Shown in pieces: positions 45,668 to 55,056 of a stretch of 64,000 nt of DNA (positions are counted from its first letter, which is position 1; each line of letters opens with the position of its first letter). Location of the stretch: the NCBI GenBank assembly GCA_030603365.1, contig JAUVXV010000003.1, forward strand, positions 301,494 through 365,493, read 5' to 3'. The translations under genes and the position numbers were made by a program. A model generated the notes under the pieces. It searched no databases. It saw only the letters and a list, made by a program, of their open reading frames with translations, and was not told the DNA's origin. This DNA comes from Candidatus Heimdallarchaeota archaeon. GTDB lineage: Archaea; Asgardarchaeota; Heimdallarchaeia; Heimdallarchaeales; Heimdallarchaeaceae.

Positions 45668-46215
45668 TTATGTTTATTTTCTTTCCACCAGAGAATCCAA
45701 TTTTTTCTCAATTCATCTCTCTGTTTTTTATCTATTCCACCTACAAATGCCCACAAAGGATTATCAAACATTCTTCTTAGAATTACAATCTGACCAGTAT
45801 GTCCCATAATGTGCAAAGTAATCCGTTTTAACAAATCTGAAAGTTTTTCTTCTATTTCATCATGCGGGATTTCGTCAAATTTCTCCTTTGGAAGTGATTC
45901 TAGTTTCTTGAAAAATGAATCAGAAATCTGCAAGTGTTTATCAATTAAATCTGAAAAAGAGTAAGGGTAAGTTACAACTTTGTTTTTTTCAACCCCGTAA
46001 GCATAATATTCCGATTCTTCCTTTGATAGCGATTTATTTCCAGTATATATCTATAAATACAAATCAAAGTGTGAAACACAATGCCCTATTATCCAAGCAA
46101 TGTGATTTGTGTCTTTTTGGATTTGTATAGTAATTAATTCAGGTAGTATCTCTTTGAATGACATTAAGAAATTTATTTCTGCAGTTTTAAAGGTAGAAAT
46201 TAGAATATCCTTCAT
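45658..46215 (-). pseudogene. DinB-like gene interrupted by one in-frame TAG
   Basis: Reading from ATG 46215 gives 54 residues ending HIAWIIGHCVSHFDLYL, then TAG at 46053-46051. The same frame then stays open for 130 codons to the normal stop, through IYTGNKSLSKEESEYYAYG and HIMGHTGQIVILRRMF. Together they make a 185-residue DinB-superfamily protein with its metal-binding His residues (HxxWxxxH and HxxGHxGQI), so the stop is the only lesion. It may be a fresh nonsense mutation, a read-through site or a sequencing error. The second half alone (from ATG 45933) lacks the first His cluster. Confidence 0.75.
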
Positions 46216-46229
46216 GTTCGATCACCTCA

Positions 46230-47324
46230 TTATCTCCAGTCAAAGTAAAATGATTCCACTTTTTCGGGAAATTTTACATCTCTCATGTTGAAAACATCTA
46301 AATTAATTTTCTTCCCGTAGAAAAAGAACTTTGCTTTTTTCAAAGGCTTCATATCAAAATAAGGAAAATATGGGGTTTGTAGACCATACCAACCTCTTTC
46401 ATTAGATGTTTGGCACAAATAGTGTGCTAAATTACTTGCTTCTTTAGTATTCAAACGATGAATATGCACCATATCAAGCCAACCATAAGGAATTTTATTT
46501 CCCATTCCTGCGAGAAGGAATTCCCAAGCAAGCATAAATCCATTTATTCTGCCTTCTTCATCCTCATGAACAACACAATTAACATTTGGATTCTTAAGCA
46601 TCCATTTGAGATCTTCCAATTCAGGAACAATAGACAACTGATTTCTCTTTACTTGCTCTTGGATGATTTCAAACATATCTGGTATATCTTTCTCTTGGAA
46701 TATCCTGATTTGTTCCGAGTTGATAGTTTTAAATTTCTGAAATAATCTGAATACTAGTTTCTCATACCATCTTAATCTAACCACGGTTGCAACTTTATCT
46801 ACATCAAAAGCTTTGATTACAAATTTAGTTAGAGTAATAATTCTTTGGAATGGAATACTCTTCTCTCTAGATACTGCTGTGGATACATCTAATCCATGTT
46901 GTTCAGGCTCATGAAGTGAAAAAGCTCCATCGTAACCTTTTGCATCCCCAATTTCAAATAATTTCTTTCCCATTCCTTTAGCTAAACCCTTTTTCTGATG
47001 ATGAGAATGAACACATAACCACGAAGGGACTGCGAATTTGTATATTTTATCTTCAATAGATAATTTTCGAGGAATTGCACCAATAAAGCCTACAATTTTT
47101 CCAGAAGGCTTGTGAATTGCTCTGACAAATAGATCTCTATCAATAGAAGGCGCTCCATAAATTGTGTGGAAAGTTTCCTCTGAAAAGGTAATTGATGCTC
47201 CCTCTTCTAAAGCAGTCTCGTCGGCAAGAAAAGCACTTGTAATGAGTTTAGCAAGGCTGTCAAAATATTCTTCTTCTAATTTGAATTGTTCAATTAAATA
47301 CTCTGAATCTTCATTATTTGGCAT
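46230..47324 (-). CDS. Tandem GNAT protein resembling N-myristoyltransferase
   Basis: 364 residues with two acetyltransferase-like halves. The first has GKIVGFIGAIP (75-85) and WLCVHSHHQKKGLAKGM (102-118), which align with the NMT blocks GFISAIP and FLCVHKKLRSKRVAPVL that bind acyl-CoA. The second has IRIFQEKDIPDMFEII, a CVVHEDEEGRINGF block and LDMVHIHRL, matching LRPMETKDIP, FVVENANGEVTDF and YSFYNVHTQ of human NMT1. The chain ends 17 residues after DVFNM, close to NMT, whose C-terminal carboxylate is catalytic. NMT adds myristate to N-terminal glycine in eukaryotes. The match is by eye; a plain GNAT is the alternative. Confidence 0.65.
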   Translation of the reverse strand: MPNNEDSEYLIEQFKLEEEYFDSLAKLITSAFLADETALEEGASITFSEETFHTIYGAPSIDRDLFVRAIHKPSGKIVGFIGAIPRKLSIEDKIYKFAVPSWLCVHSHHQKKGLAKGMGKKLFEIGDAKGYDGAFSLHEPEQHGLDVSTAVSREKSIPFQRIITLTKFVIKAFDVDKVATVVRLRWYEKLVFRLFQKFKTINSEQIRIFQEKDIPDMFEIIQEQVKRNQLSIVPELEDLKWMLKNPNVNCVVHEDEEGRINGFMLAWEFLLAGMGNKIPYGWLDMVHIHRLNTKEASNLAHYLCQTSNERGWYGLQTPYFPYFDMKPLKKAKFFFYGKKINLDVFNMRDVKFPEKVESFYFDWR

Positions 47325-47440
47325 TTTTAAACTACCTTTTTTGTATCTCTACTTCTATTAGTGGTTTTTTAGAAATATATAAACTTCATGGGAAGGGAAT
47401 TTGCAAAAGTTAATAATCGGTTGCTACAAAAATTCTAATA

Positions 47441-48583
47441 ATGATAAAAATCAATAAAGTTGTTCTTTTAAGTCGGTGTGTCTTGGTTTTGTTCCTAATA
47501 TTTTCCTTATATGACAATCTGTTCATAGTTTCATCGTTAACACCTTCTGACAGTAATGGTAGTGTATATCTGCAAGAGAATGCACTTCTCTTTAACGAAA
47601 CTGCAGCATATAATCATATTGAATCACAGCTTGATTTCGGATTTCGTGTTCCTGGAACTTCAGATCACTTCAACTGTTCTAAGTGGATAAACGATCAAAT
47701 ATCTATACATGTTGATGAAACAATTCAACATAATTTTACAATCCAAAAAGAAAATCAATCTAGTTACAGTTGTCAAAACATCCTTGGGAAACTGAACACT
47801 GAGAAGGACAACATAGTTATTCTAGCATCTCACTGGGATTCAAGAAACGTTGCAGAGAAAGATTACTTCAATCAAAGTCTCCCAATTCCTGGGGCTAATG
47901 ATGGTGCGTCAGGGGTAGGGGTGTTAATAGAGCTAGCTAGAGTTTTGAAATTGTATCAGGAGTATCTTGATTGTGAAGTTTGGTTTCTTTTCCTAGATGC
48001 AGAGGATCAAGGATATTCTGGAGGAATGTATGGTTTAGAAGGTTGGAACTGGGCTGAAGGAGCAATGAATTTTACAGAGAATATCGATGATTTTTATAAC
48101 TCTCAACAAGAAGAAATTGAATGTTTTATTTTATTGGATATGGTAGGTGGTTTTGATTTAGAGTTCATTCAAGAAAGTAGAACAAATAATGATTTACATA
48201 AAGCTATTTTTGGTCTAGGTCAAAATCTAGGATATTCAGTTGCCTTTCCAGAAAATCCGAAGAAAATGTCTATTACAGATGACCATGTTGCTTTTGATGA
48301 GATTGGGATACCAGTAATCGATTTGACTATTGATTTTATTGCAGGTAATTGGACATTCCATCATACTCATTCAGATAATCTAAGTAATATCGACACTAAA
48401 AACCTTAAAATTACAGGTCAGACTATTGAAGCTTTTATTAAAACATATTATGCAGAAGGAGATAATCTTCAGTGGAATGAAGGATTCTTTTCAAATACGT
48501 TTATTGTTATGTCTGTGATAGTTTTTGTTTTAGTAGCTGTTTTCACAGTAAATTTCTTGAGAACTAAAAGAAGAAAATCCTAG
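47441..48583 (+). CDS. Exported M28-family metallopeptidase / glutaminyl-cyclase-like, anchored
   Basis: 380 residues. Signal peptide (LSRCVLVLFLIFSLYDNLFIV), catalytic domain, one C-terminal helix (FIVMSVIVFVLVAVFTV) and a basic tail. Metal ligands appear in ILASHWDSR, GANDGASGVGVLIELA (bridging Asp), FLDAEDQGYSGG (Glu-Asp), and HHTHSDNLSNI (late His). The YGLEGWNWA and VIDLTIDF segments recall glutaminyl-peptide cyclotransferases, so either aminopeptidase or cyclase activity outside the cell is possible. Confidence 0.85.
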   Translation: MIKINKVVLLSRCVLVLFLIFSLYDNLFIVSSLTPSDSNGSVYLQENALLFNETAAYNHIESQLDFGFRVPGTSDHFNCSKWINDQISIHVDETIQHNFTIQKENQSSYSCQNILGKLNTEKDNIVILASHWDSRNVAEKDYFNQSLPIPGANDGASGVGVLIELARVLKLYQEYLDCEVWFLFLDAEDQGYSGGMYGLEGWNWAEGAMNFTENIDDFYNSQQEEIECFILLDMVGGFDLEFIQESRTNNDLHKAIFGLGQNLGYSVAFPENPKKMSITDDHVAFDEIGIPVIDLTIDFIAGNWTFHHTHSDNLSNIDTKNLKITGQTIEAFIKTYYAEGDNLQWNEGFFSNTFIVMSVIVFVLVAVFTVNFLRTKRRKS

Positions 48584-48611
48584 TTGTGTGGAACAACTCA
48601 AATATGATCTG

Positions 48612-48651
48612 AGTTAGATGACGAACAAATGTGATAATACAACATCTAACT
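48612..48651. terminator. Stem-loop between convergent genes
   Basis: AGTTAGATG (48612-48620) pairs with CATCTAACT (48643-48651) across a 22-base loop; a competing stem AACTCA/TGAGTT lies just upstream. It overlaps the stop codon of the minus-strand gene and could limit read-through in both directions. Confidence 0.35.
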
Positions 48652-49800
48652 ATAGACAGACCAATTATATGCTTTTGATACTGCAAACAAAATTTCAATG
48701 TGTAATAACTCTGCCATTATACCATTAGACATTATCACAAGCCCTTGACCAGTTTTTGGATTTCCTATCATCATACATACTGCTCCAGGTGAGTTGGTTC
48801 CGGGATGTGTAAAGAATAAATCATCCTCTTCTTCAATTAGAAATACTCCTAACCCTTGTCCTGTCCAACCAAAGAATTTTGAAGGGTCTAATTCAGGTTG
48901 AGCTTTAAACATTTCCTTAAGATTTGATTGAGAAATAATTTTACTTGATTTTCCTTGATAGGTTTTCATTATTTCTATAATAAATTTCGCAATGTCTTCT
49001 GGAGTAGATATTAATCCTGCACAACCAAAAGTGCCTTTGACATAACCTGTTTCTTTTACATTTCCATCTTTATCATGTGGTAGAATAATGTCCGTTTCTG
49101 TTGAAACTAAAGGATATTCAGCTAGGCTATTCTTCATTTCTACAGGATTGAAAATGAGTTCCTTCATTATTTCTGATGTTTCTTTCTGCAGAATATCTTG
49201 TAATATTTTTTCAATAACAATGAAAGCAATATTAGAATATTGATGCTCTGAGCCTGGAACTTTATCAATTATAGCAGCATCATTCAAAGCTGGAGCTTCT
49301 CCAGTAAGGACTTGGAGTATGTTTGCAGTTTTTCCTTCTTCGACACCAAACATTGAATCAGGACGATTCATACCAGACATGTGTGTTAGTAGTTGTCTTA
49401 GTGTTACTGGTTTTTCTGTTGTAAATTCGTTATCCGGAATCTTCCAGGATTTTAGATAATTATTAACTGGTTCATCAAGATCTATCAAGTTTTTTTCAAC
49501 TAAGGATAATGCTGCTAAAGCTGTAAACATCTTTGAAGTTGAGCCTGCTTCAAACAAAGTCTTTTTAGTGATTTTTTCCTTTGATTCTTTATCTCTAATG
49601 CCATAGAATTTACTCCATTCTATTTCAAAGTTATTTACGACAGCAATACTAACTCCAGGGACATTATATTTTTCCATCTTTTGCCCAATAATCCCTGTTT
49701 CTTCCCAATTTGGAGTAGGAATACCTTCAACTATACCTGCTCCTGGAAGGTTGTTTACAATTTGTTTTATTCTATCTTGAATATTTTGTTCATCTGGCAA
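48646..49800 (-). CDS. Beta-lactamase / penicillin-binding-fold serine hydrolase
   Basis: 384 residues. The catalytic SxxK is in EAGSTSKMFTALA, the YxN motif in QYSNIAF and the third motif region in FFTHPGTNSPG (HxG). The fold is that of class C beta-lactamases, esterase EstB and D-amino-peptidases; with no peptidoglycan in archaea it is more likely an esterase or peptidase. No signal peptide. Only a TTG (49800) is available as start. Confidence 0.88.
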   Translation of the reverse strand: MPDEQNIQDRIKQIVNNLPGAGIVEGIPTPNWEETGIIGQKMEKYNVPGVSIAVVNNFEIEWSKFYGIRDKESKEKITKKTLFEAGSTSKMFTALAALSLVEKNLIDLDEPVNNYLKSWKIPDNEFTTEKPVTLRQLLTHMSGMNRPDSMFGVEEGKTANILQVLTGEAPALNDAAIIDKVPGSEHQYSNIAFIVIEKILQDILQKETSEIMKELIFNPVEMKNSLAEYPLVSTETDIILPHDKDGNVKETGYVKGTFGCAGLISTPEDIAKFIIEIMKTYQGKSSKIISQSNLKEMFKAQPELDPSKFFGWTGQGLGVFLIEEEDDLFFTHPGTNSPGAVCMMIGNPKTGQGLVIMSNGIMAELLHIEILFAVSKAYNWSVYS

Positions 49801-49869
49801 TACAATTCACTTTGCCAAAGCTTGAGTACTATTTGAACTGTTCCTTTTACTTTGAAGTGCAGCTTGGTT

Positions 49870-51339
49870 CTAAGCTTCAAGATATCGATAGGCAACGAGT
49901 AAATACAGTTTTGTAATGTCTTTTAGTGTGCTAATATCTGCGTACTCATTTGCATTATGAGCACCTGTTCCACCTGGACCGATAATGAAAATATCTTTCA
50001 TTCCTGCTTCTCTCATATTCCCCCCATCAGAAAATCCTGTACTATAAGAGTAGATGGGACTAACTTCATAGATTGCTTCAAAAGAATTTCGAAGAACTTT
50101 TCCAAATTCAGAATCAGGATTAGTTGCAGATCCTTCTCCAATAGTTATTATTGACATAGTTATATCAGTAGGTTCATCTTTATACTTGGATTTGCTGTGT
50201 TGAATGTTATTGAATTTCTCGGGAAGTTCGATTTTATATCCAAGTTTAGAACAATATTTTACTATAACATCAATTAACTCCTGAGATTTCAAACCAGGCA
50301 TAGTACGAAAATCTGCTTCTAACTCACAAGTGTCAGGAATAACGTTAGTTTTGACACCAGCTTTGATCTGATTGAAGCTGAAAGTAGTTTTGTAAAGATT
50401 TTTTGAGTTTCTCTTATCTTTGTCAAGCGGAAGTATTGGTGGAACATAATTCTTGAATTCCTTAAGTCCTGAAACACCTATACGATTTTTCAGCATATTC
50501 AAAGATTGTTTCTTTGTAACAGGAGGTTTAAGCTTTGGAATTTTCAATTTCTTATTTGCTTTAGATATAAATCTAACTGCTTTGTTAATTGCATTACTTT
50601 TCCACTTTGGCCAACTACCATGACCAGCCACACCATGAAAAGTGAACTTAAACCAATGAGGACCTTTTTCTCCAATACCAATTCCAGGACTCTGTAGAGG
50701 TTTCATGATTCTTGGTTCAGAGATTATGGTAGCATCAGCATTAACTACATCAAAGTGATTCTTTGGCATAAATTTAGAACCATATGCACCGTGGGTCTCT
50801 TCATCAGGAGTAAACCACATCTGGAGCTTTCCTTTAATTTTCTCTCCAGATTCTTTTAACAATTTCATTGCCATCATCTGACAGGCAACTCCTGCTTTCA
50901 TATCAATTGAACCCCTACCATAGAGCTTACCTTCTTTGATAACGCCACCTAAAGGAGGTGTATCTTCATCCCAATTCTCAGGATTATAAGGTACAATATC
51001 GAGATGACCATTGAACTGTAAAGCTTTTCCTGGCGATTCTCCTTCAAGTAATGCTATTAGATTGTAGTAAAATTCATCTTTTTTATCACTTGGAAACTGG
51101 GATTTGTAGTATTCTGTTTTAAATCCAGCCTTGTCCATGAAATCTTTGGTAAACTCAAAAATTTCTGTTTTATCTACATAAATACCTTCAGATAAATTCA
51201 TTGAATCTAGTTGTACTAGTTTCTGTAGGAGCTCAGTGATATCATTTTCATTATCATCAACCAGAGATAAAAGCTGTTTTTCATCCTTAGTTAATGGAAA
51301 CTTAGGAGATACTTTTATTTCTTCAATTAAATCAGACAT
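49870..51339 (-). CDS. M20-family metallopeptidase, second copy
   Basis: 489 residues. Zinc-site motifs are FNGHLDIVPY, YGRGSIDMKAG, FTPDEETHGAYG and a late GTGAHNANEY. The insert between catalytic parts is long, as in succinyl-diaminopimelate desuccinylase-like and acetylornithine deacetylase-like members. It differs enough from the enzyme at 34250 to have another substrate. It lies 69 bp downstream on the minus strand of nothing closely linked; the serine hydrolase follows it by 69 bp, so the two may be co-transcribed. Confidence 0.9.
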   Translation of the reverse strand: MSDLIEEIKVSPKFPLTKDEKQLLSLVDDNENDITELLQKLVQLDSMNLSEGIYVDKTEIFEFTKDFMDKAGFKTEYYKSQFPSDKKDEFYYNLIALLEGESPGKALQFNGHLDIVPYNPENWDEDTPPLGGVIKEGKLYGRGSIDMKAGVACQMMAMKLLKESGEKIKGKLQMWFTPDEETHGAYGSKFMPKNHFDVVNADATIISEPRIMKPLQSPGIGIGEKGPHWFKFTFHGVAGHGSWPKWKSNAINKAVRFISKANKKLKIPKLKPPVTKKQSLNMLKNRIGVSGLKEFKNYVPPILPLDKDKRNSKNLYKTTFSFNQIKAGVKTNVIPDTCELEADFRTMPGLKSQELIDVIVKYCSKLGYKIELPEKFNNIQHSKSKYKDEPTDITMSIITIGEGSATNPDSEFGKVLRNSFEAIYEVSPIYSYSTGFSDGGNMREAGMKDIFIIGPGGTGAHNANEYADISTLKDITKLYLLVAYRYLEA

Positions 51340-51440
51340 AACAAATTAGAGAAAATTTTGCTGTTTATTTACTTTACTCAATATATTATCGATAGTGTTA
51401 TAAGAAAACCTAAGGTTAAACGAGCAATAAGTGATCTACT

Positions 51441-52043
51441 ATGAAGAAAGAGGATCTTGTAAAAAAAGGGTATGATAAGGTAGCACCTTACTTCAAGATG
51501 TTCAGAAACCTATTCCATAATGAACAAGAATTGAAGTATCTAGTTGAACTTCTTCCTGAAAATGCTCAAGTTCTAGATGTGGGGTGTGGGATGGGAATAC
51601 CAGTTGCAAGATATCTTGTTCAACAAGGTTATTCTGTTACAGGGGTTGATATATCAGAGAAAATGCTTGAACTTGCTAAGCAGAATGTTCCAGAAGCAGA
51701 TTTCCATCTATATGATATGAATGATCTTGATTTTCCTGATACTTCTTTTAATGGAATAACAGCTATATACTCACTATTTCATGTACCTAAAGAGAAGCAT
51801 TTCAAAATTTTTCAGAACTTTCATAGGATGCTAAGAACTAAAGGCATTCTATTCTTTTGTGTAGGACCAGAAGGAGGAGATGATGTCTCTGTATTCCTCG
51901 ATAAAGCAGAAATGTTTTGGAGTAATTATCCACCTGAAAAAACACTTTCCCTGATTAAAAGTGCAGGATTTGAGATAATTTTTGATGAAATTCTTGATAG
52001 GGGCGATGAATTACAATATTGGGTTTTTGCTAGAAAACCATAA
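51441..52043 (+). CDS. Class I SAM-dependent methyltransferase
   Basis: 200 residues. Motif I VLDVGCGMGIPVARYL, the acidic loop GVDISEKMLELA, motif post-I FHLYDMNDLDFPDTSF and motif II AIYSLFHVP fit the UbiE/Methyltransf_11 group of small-molecule methylases. Substrate unknown. Divergent from the M20 gene with 101 bp between starts. Confidence 0.9.
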   Translation: MKKEDLVKKGYDKVAPYFKMFRNLFHNEQELKYLVELLPENAQVLDVGCGMGIPVARYLVQQGYSVTGVDISEKMLELAKQNVPEADFHLYDMNDLDFPDTSFNGITAIYSLFHVPKEKHFKIFQNFHRMLRTKGILFFCVGPEGGDDVSVFLDKAEMFWSNYPPEKTLSLIKSAGFEIIFDEILDRGDELQYWVFARKP

Positions 52044-52064
52044 TTTTTGTTCTCTTGAGAATCA

Positions 52065-53699
52065 TTATTTTTTTATTTTAAGTAACCCTTTAGCTCTTAG
52101 AAATACTAAGGTAGTAATTGCAACTAACACTAGTCCTCCACTTATTGATCCAATAACTATCCAGATACTATAGTCAGTTCCAATAATCTCAACATCCAAT
52201 ATTATAGAGTTTGCATAGATATTCATTTTAGTTTCATTTGATGTAACATTGTATCCAGCACGAAGAAGTTCTTCTTCAGTATGATCCAACCAAACTCCAA
52301 AAGCTTCCTCTAAACCAGAACTATCTGTACTATTTGGATCTAAAGAGTAAGTATCGGTATAACCAATTACTTCAGATGTTTTTAGAAGAACATTTTTTGC
52401 TGCCCAATAATCAAGGGCTACAGGATCTTGGCTTGCCAATATCATATTGACTCTTGTTGCTTCTTTATAATCAGTACTTGGTCCTTCTGAAGATGAAGTT
52501 TCAGGATTAGCATTAATCCATATCGCATCCAAGATGTTTAATGTAGGGAGACCTAATTCAACCATTAAAGTTCCCATTCCCCCTGTATCTATCTTATCAT
52601 GCCCTTGACCAAGGGGTTGAGATTGAACTCCCATATAATGCTTTAAAGCAGCTGTTACACCATATCCAGAATGGGATTTCAAAATAGGCATATTGATGAC
52701 TTTTAATCTTTGTTCATAGTGAGAACCATTCCAAATTCCATGTTTGAAGCTAATTTTAGTACCATAATCTGTTTCGAATTTTGGATAAGTAACAGTTATT
52801 TCTGTTTCTGCATCAGTAGTGGAATTCAGAACATACCCATCATCCATGTCTCCTACTGAATATTCATCAACTTGGATACTCATAATATCATCCCAGAGAT
52901 AAGTTGAAACCTGGTTTTCAGCTGAAAAAGCATCTACTGCAACTTGGGTAGATTGAGAATGATCTTCTGCGTTACTCTCCCCCCAGTCCATACTCCCTCT
53001 TCCCTGACCATTGTCTGCAACAACAATTTCTCCTGTAAAGCCATCAGGATGATCGATAATGGCTTGAATAAGTTCCTTCAAAAGATCTGTGTTTGTTCCC
53101 CCACGTTTACCCCATTGACAATTATTCTTTATTAGAACTACATCAGTTGATGCAATAAGACCATCTGGACCTGTGTTATTTTCTACTATTGAAGACTGAT
53201 AAAAATTCAAACTATTATTCCCCATTAGATTGATTAGATCTGTAATATGAGCAACATCTCGACCATTTACAATATATATGTCTGAACTAGGTTGTTCAGA
53301 AGCAATCTGGGAATCTATTGGTATACCAATTTCAATACTGGATGCGGTTGTTTGCAGAATAATAACGGTAGTAATGGGAGTTAAAATGAGCAACCCTAAT
53401 GCAGCTATTTTTCCAAAACTAGAAAGTTTTCTTAATTTGACTAGTATAACAGAAAATGATAGTGTTGCTAACACAGAACTTGCACTCGCAGAAACATTGT
53501 TTAAGGCTACTTGCTGACATGGATATGCAAATCTAGTAGGTTTCTTACCAGTTCTAAGTAAGAACCATATAAGATTGAGAATTCCGAAAATAATTACATT
53601 CTCCCTAATTCTTTTCCATAAAGGTCTATTATGATGAAAATCCATGTACTTCTTGATATCTTTTGATTGTTTCAATGAGTCTGAAGAATGCTCTTTCAT
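52065..53699 (-). CDS. DUF362-domain membrane protein
   Basis: 544 residues. Two N-terminal hydrophobic helices (FGILNLIWFLL and LGLLILTPITTVIILQTTAS), an outer DUF362 domain and a C-terminal helix (WIVIGSISGGLVLVAITTLVFL). DUF362 features are VLIKNNCQWG, VINMPILKSHSGYGVTAALKHYMG and the late ASQDPVALDYWAAK. Related proteins carry iron-sulfur clusters, but the ferredoxin-type Cys motif is absent here. Function unknown. Confidence 0.82.
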   Translation of the reverse strand: MKEHSSDSLKQSKDIKKYMDFHHNRPLWKRIRENVIIFGILNLIWFLLRTGKKPTRFAYPCQQVALNNVSASASSVLATLSFSVILVKLRKLSSFGKIAALGLLILTPITTVIILQTTASSIEIGIPIDSQIASEQPSSDIYIVNGRDVAHITDLINLMGNNSLNFYQSSIVENNTGPDGLIASTDVVLIKNNCQWGKRGGTNTDLLKELIQAIIDHPDGFTGEIVVADNGQGRGSMDWGESNAEDHSQSTQVAVDAFSAENQVSTYLWDDIMSIQVDEYSVGDMDDGYVLNSTTDAETEITVTYPKFETDYGTKISFKHGIWNGSHYEQRLKVINMPILKSHSGYGVTAALKHYMGVQSQPLGQGHDKIDTGGMGTLMVELGLPTLNILDAIWINANPETSSSEGPSTDYKEATRVNMILASQDPVALDYWAAKNVLLKTSEVIGYTDTYSLDPNSTDSSGLEEAFGVWLDHTEEELLRAGYNVTSNETKMNIYANSIILDVEIIGTDYSIWIVIGSISGGLVLVAITTLVFLRAKGLLKIKK

Positions 53700-53953
53700 T
53701 AAATAGTTTTAAACGCTATCTTACTAAAATCTTTTTTGTGTAAGAACCCCGCACATATTAATAAAATTCAATTAAACTCTGGAAAAGTTTATAGTTTTTT
53801 CATTATATTCTTTTTTAATAAAAGAGGAAGAAGATGGGAAAGACAAGAAGAAGAATCCTTAAACAATCTTAGCTTTCAACGCAATTTTATCATATTTCAG
53901 CTTTTTATAGGTATTTCTTTTAAGTGTCTTAACGAAAAGAAATGTGTGGTAAA

Positions 53954-54952
53954 ATGGAAGATTTAGAACTTTTTAAACAAAGACTAATAGATAAAGAAAA
54001 TACTCCAGAAAATATCGACGAAGCAATGAAAGTGCTTACAGATTATTATAACTTCATGGAAAACAAAAACAAGAAAGTTTCTGATACAAATTCAGATGAT
54101 TTCTATGATTTTTCTAAGTTACTAATAGATCAAGGGAGAAACACAGGACTTACCTTTGGAGTATTCGCAGCTTATGGTCAATTTATTAACAATCGTAACT
54201 TAATCAAGTTGGGAAGAGAAGTTACTGATGGCAGTGAAGTTATGTCAAATCTCTATAAACGTTTAGAGGAAGAGTTTGGTAAGGACTTTAGAAATGAGGT
54301 TTTTGAGGATATGGAAGTTCCTCCTTTAGGAATAGACCCCAAGTTGAAACCAGACTATACAAAGAAATTAATTTCACGATTTGAATCTAAAGTAGATGCT
54401 AAAACCTGTGAGAATTTTCTAGCCAAAGGTTTAAGAGATCCTTATTATGAGTGGAGAAAACCTGATAGAGAAAAGTTTCTTAATTCAAAGAACATTGATG
54501 AGTTCTTAGAACAAAAGCGAGAAAGATTCATTGAAAATCTAGAGAAACATAGAGACGAAGGTACACTATTCTTCACTCAAGAGATAAACAATGAAGTCGT
54601 AGAATTTGCAAAAAATACAGCAAGTATTGAAGGAGGAGTTAGAAAAGGAAATATTCTAACAGTTGAAAAAATTCCTCATGAAACTATAGAATATCTACAT
54701 GCAAAAGATGAGAAAATGAAAGCCTACCATTATTGTCATTGTCCTTGGGTCAAGGAAGCAATCCTTGATGGCACTGTAGATGAAATACCTAATGTTTTCT
54801 GTAATTGTAGTGGTGGTTATTACAAGAACTATTGGGAAATAGTTTTGGATCAACCAATAGATGTGAAAACTGTGAAAACTGTGCTTAATGGAGATTCTAT
54901 CTGCGAATTTGATGTTTACTTACCAGAAGAAGTAGTAAAGGATTTAAACTAA
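53954..54952 (+). CDS. Cys-motif protein, family not recognised
   Basis: 332 residues, soluble, mainly helical. The C-terminal third has YHYCHCPWVKEAILDG, then VFCNCSGGYYKNYWEIVLDQP and LNGDSICEFDVYLP. This CxC...CxC plus late Cys pattern resembles the C-terminal module of V4R / thiazoline-hydrolase-like proteins, where it lies near a metal or ligand site; the assignment is weak. ATG 53954 and ATG 53942 are both in frame. Confidence 0.6.
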   Translation: MEDLELFKQRLIDKENTPENIDEAMKVLTDYYNFMENKNKKVSDTNSDDFYDFSKLLIDQGRNTGLTFGVFAAYGQFINNRNLIKLGREVTDGSEVMSNLYKRLEEEFGKDFRNEVFEDMEVPPLGIDPKLKPDYTKKLISRFESKVDAKTCENFLAKGLRDPYYEWRKPDREKFLNSKNIDEFLEQKRERFIENLEKHRDEGTLFFTQEINNEVVEFAKNTASIEGGVRKGNILTVEKIPHETIEYLHAKDEKMKAYHYCHCPWVKEAILDGTVDEIPNVFCNCSGGYYKNYWEIVLDQPIDVKTVKTVLNGDSICEFDVYLPEEVVKDLN

Positions 54953-55056
54953 TTCTGGAATTAAATTTTTTCTTCTTCAAACAGCTTGGTAGCCTATCCA
55001 AAATTAGACTAATTAAAGACAAAAACACACATATAACAGACTAAAAATTCCATAGC

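Noticed and set aside
46051..46053. Firm claim of pyrrolysine coding
   Set aside because: Only one such case is seen, another relic in the window has TAG beside a TGA, and no pyl genes are here, so a mutation or error is simpler.
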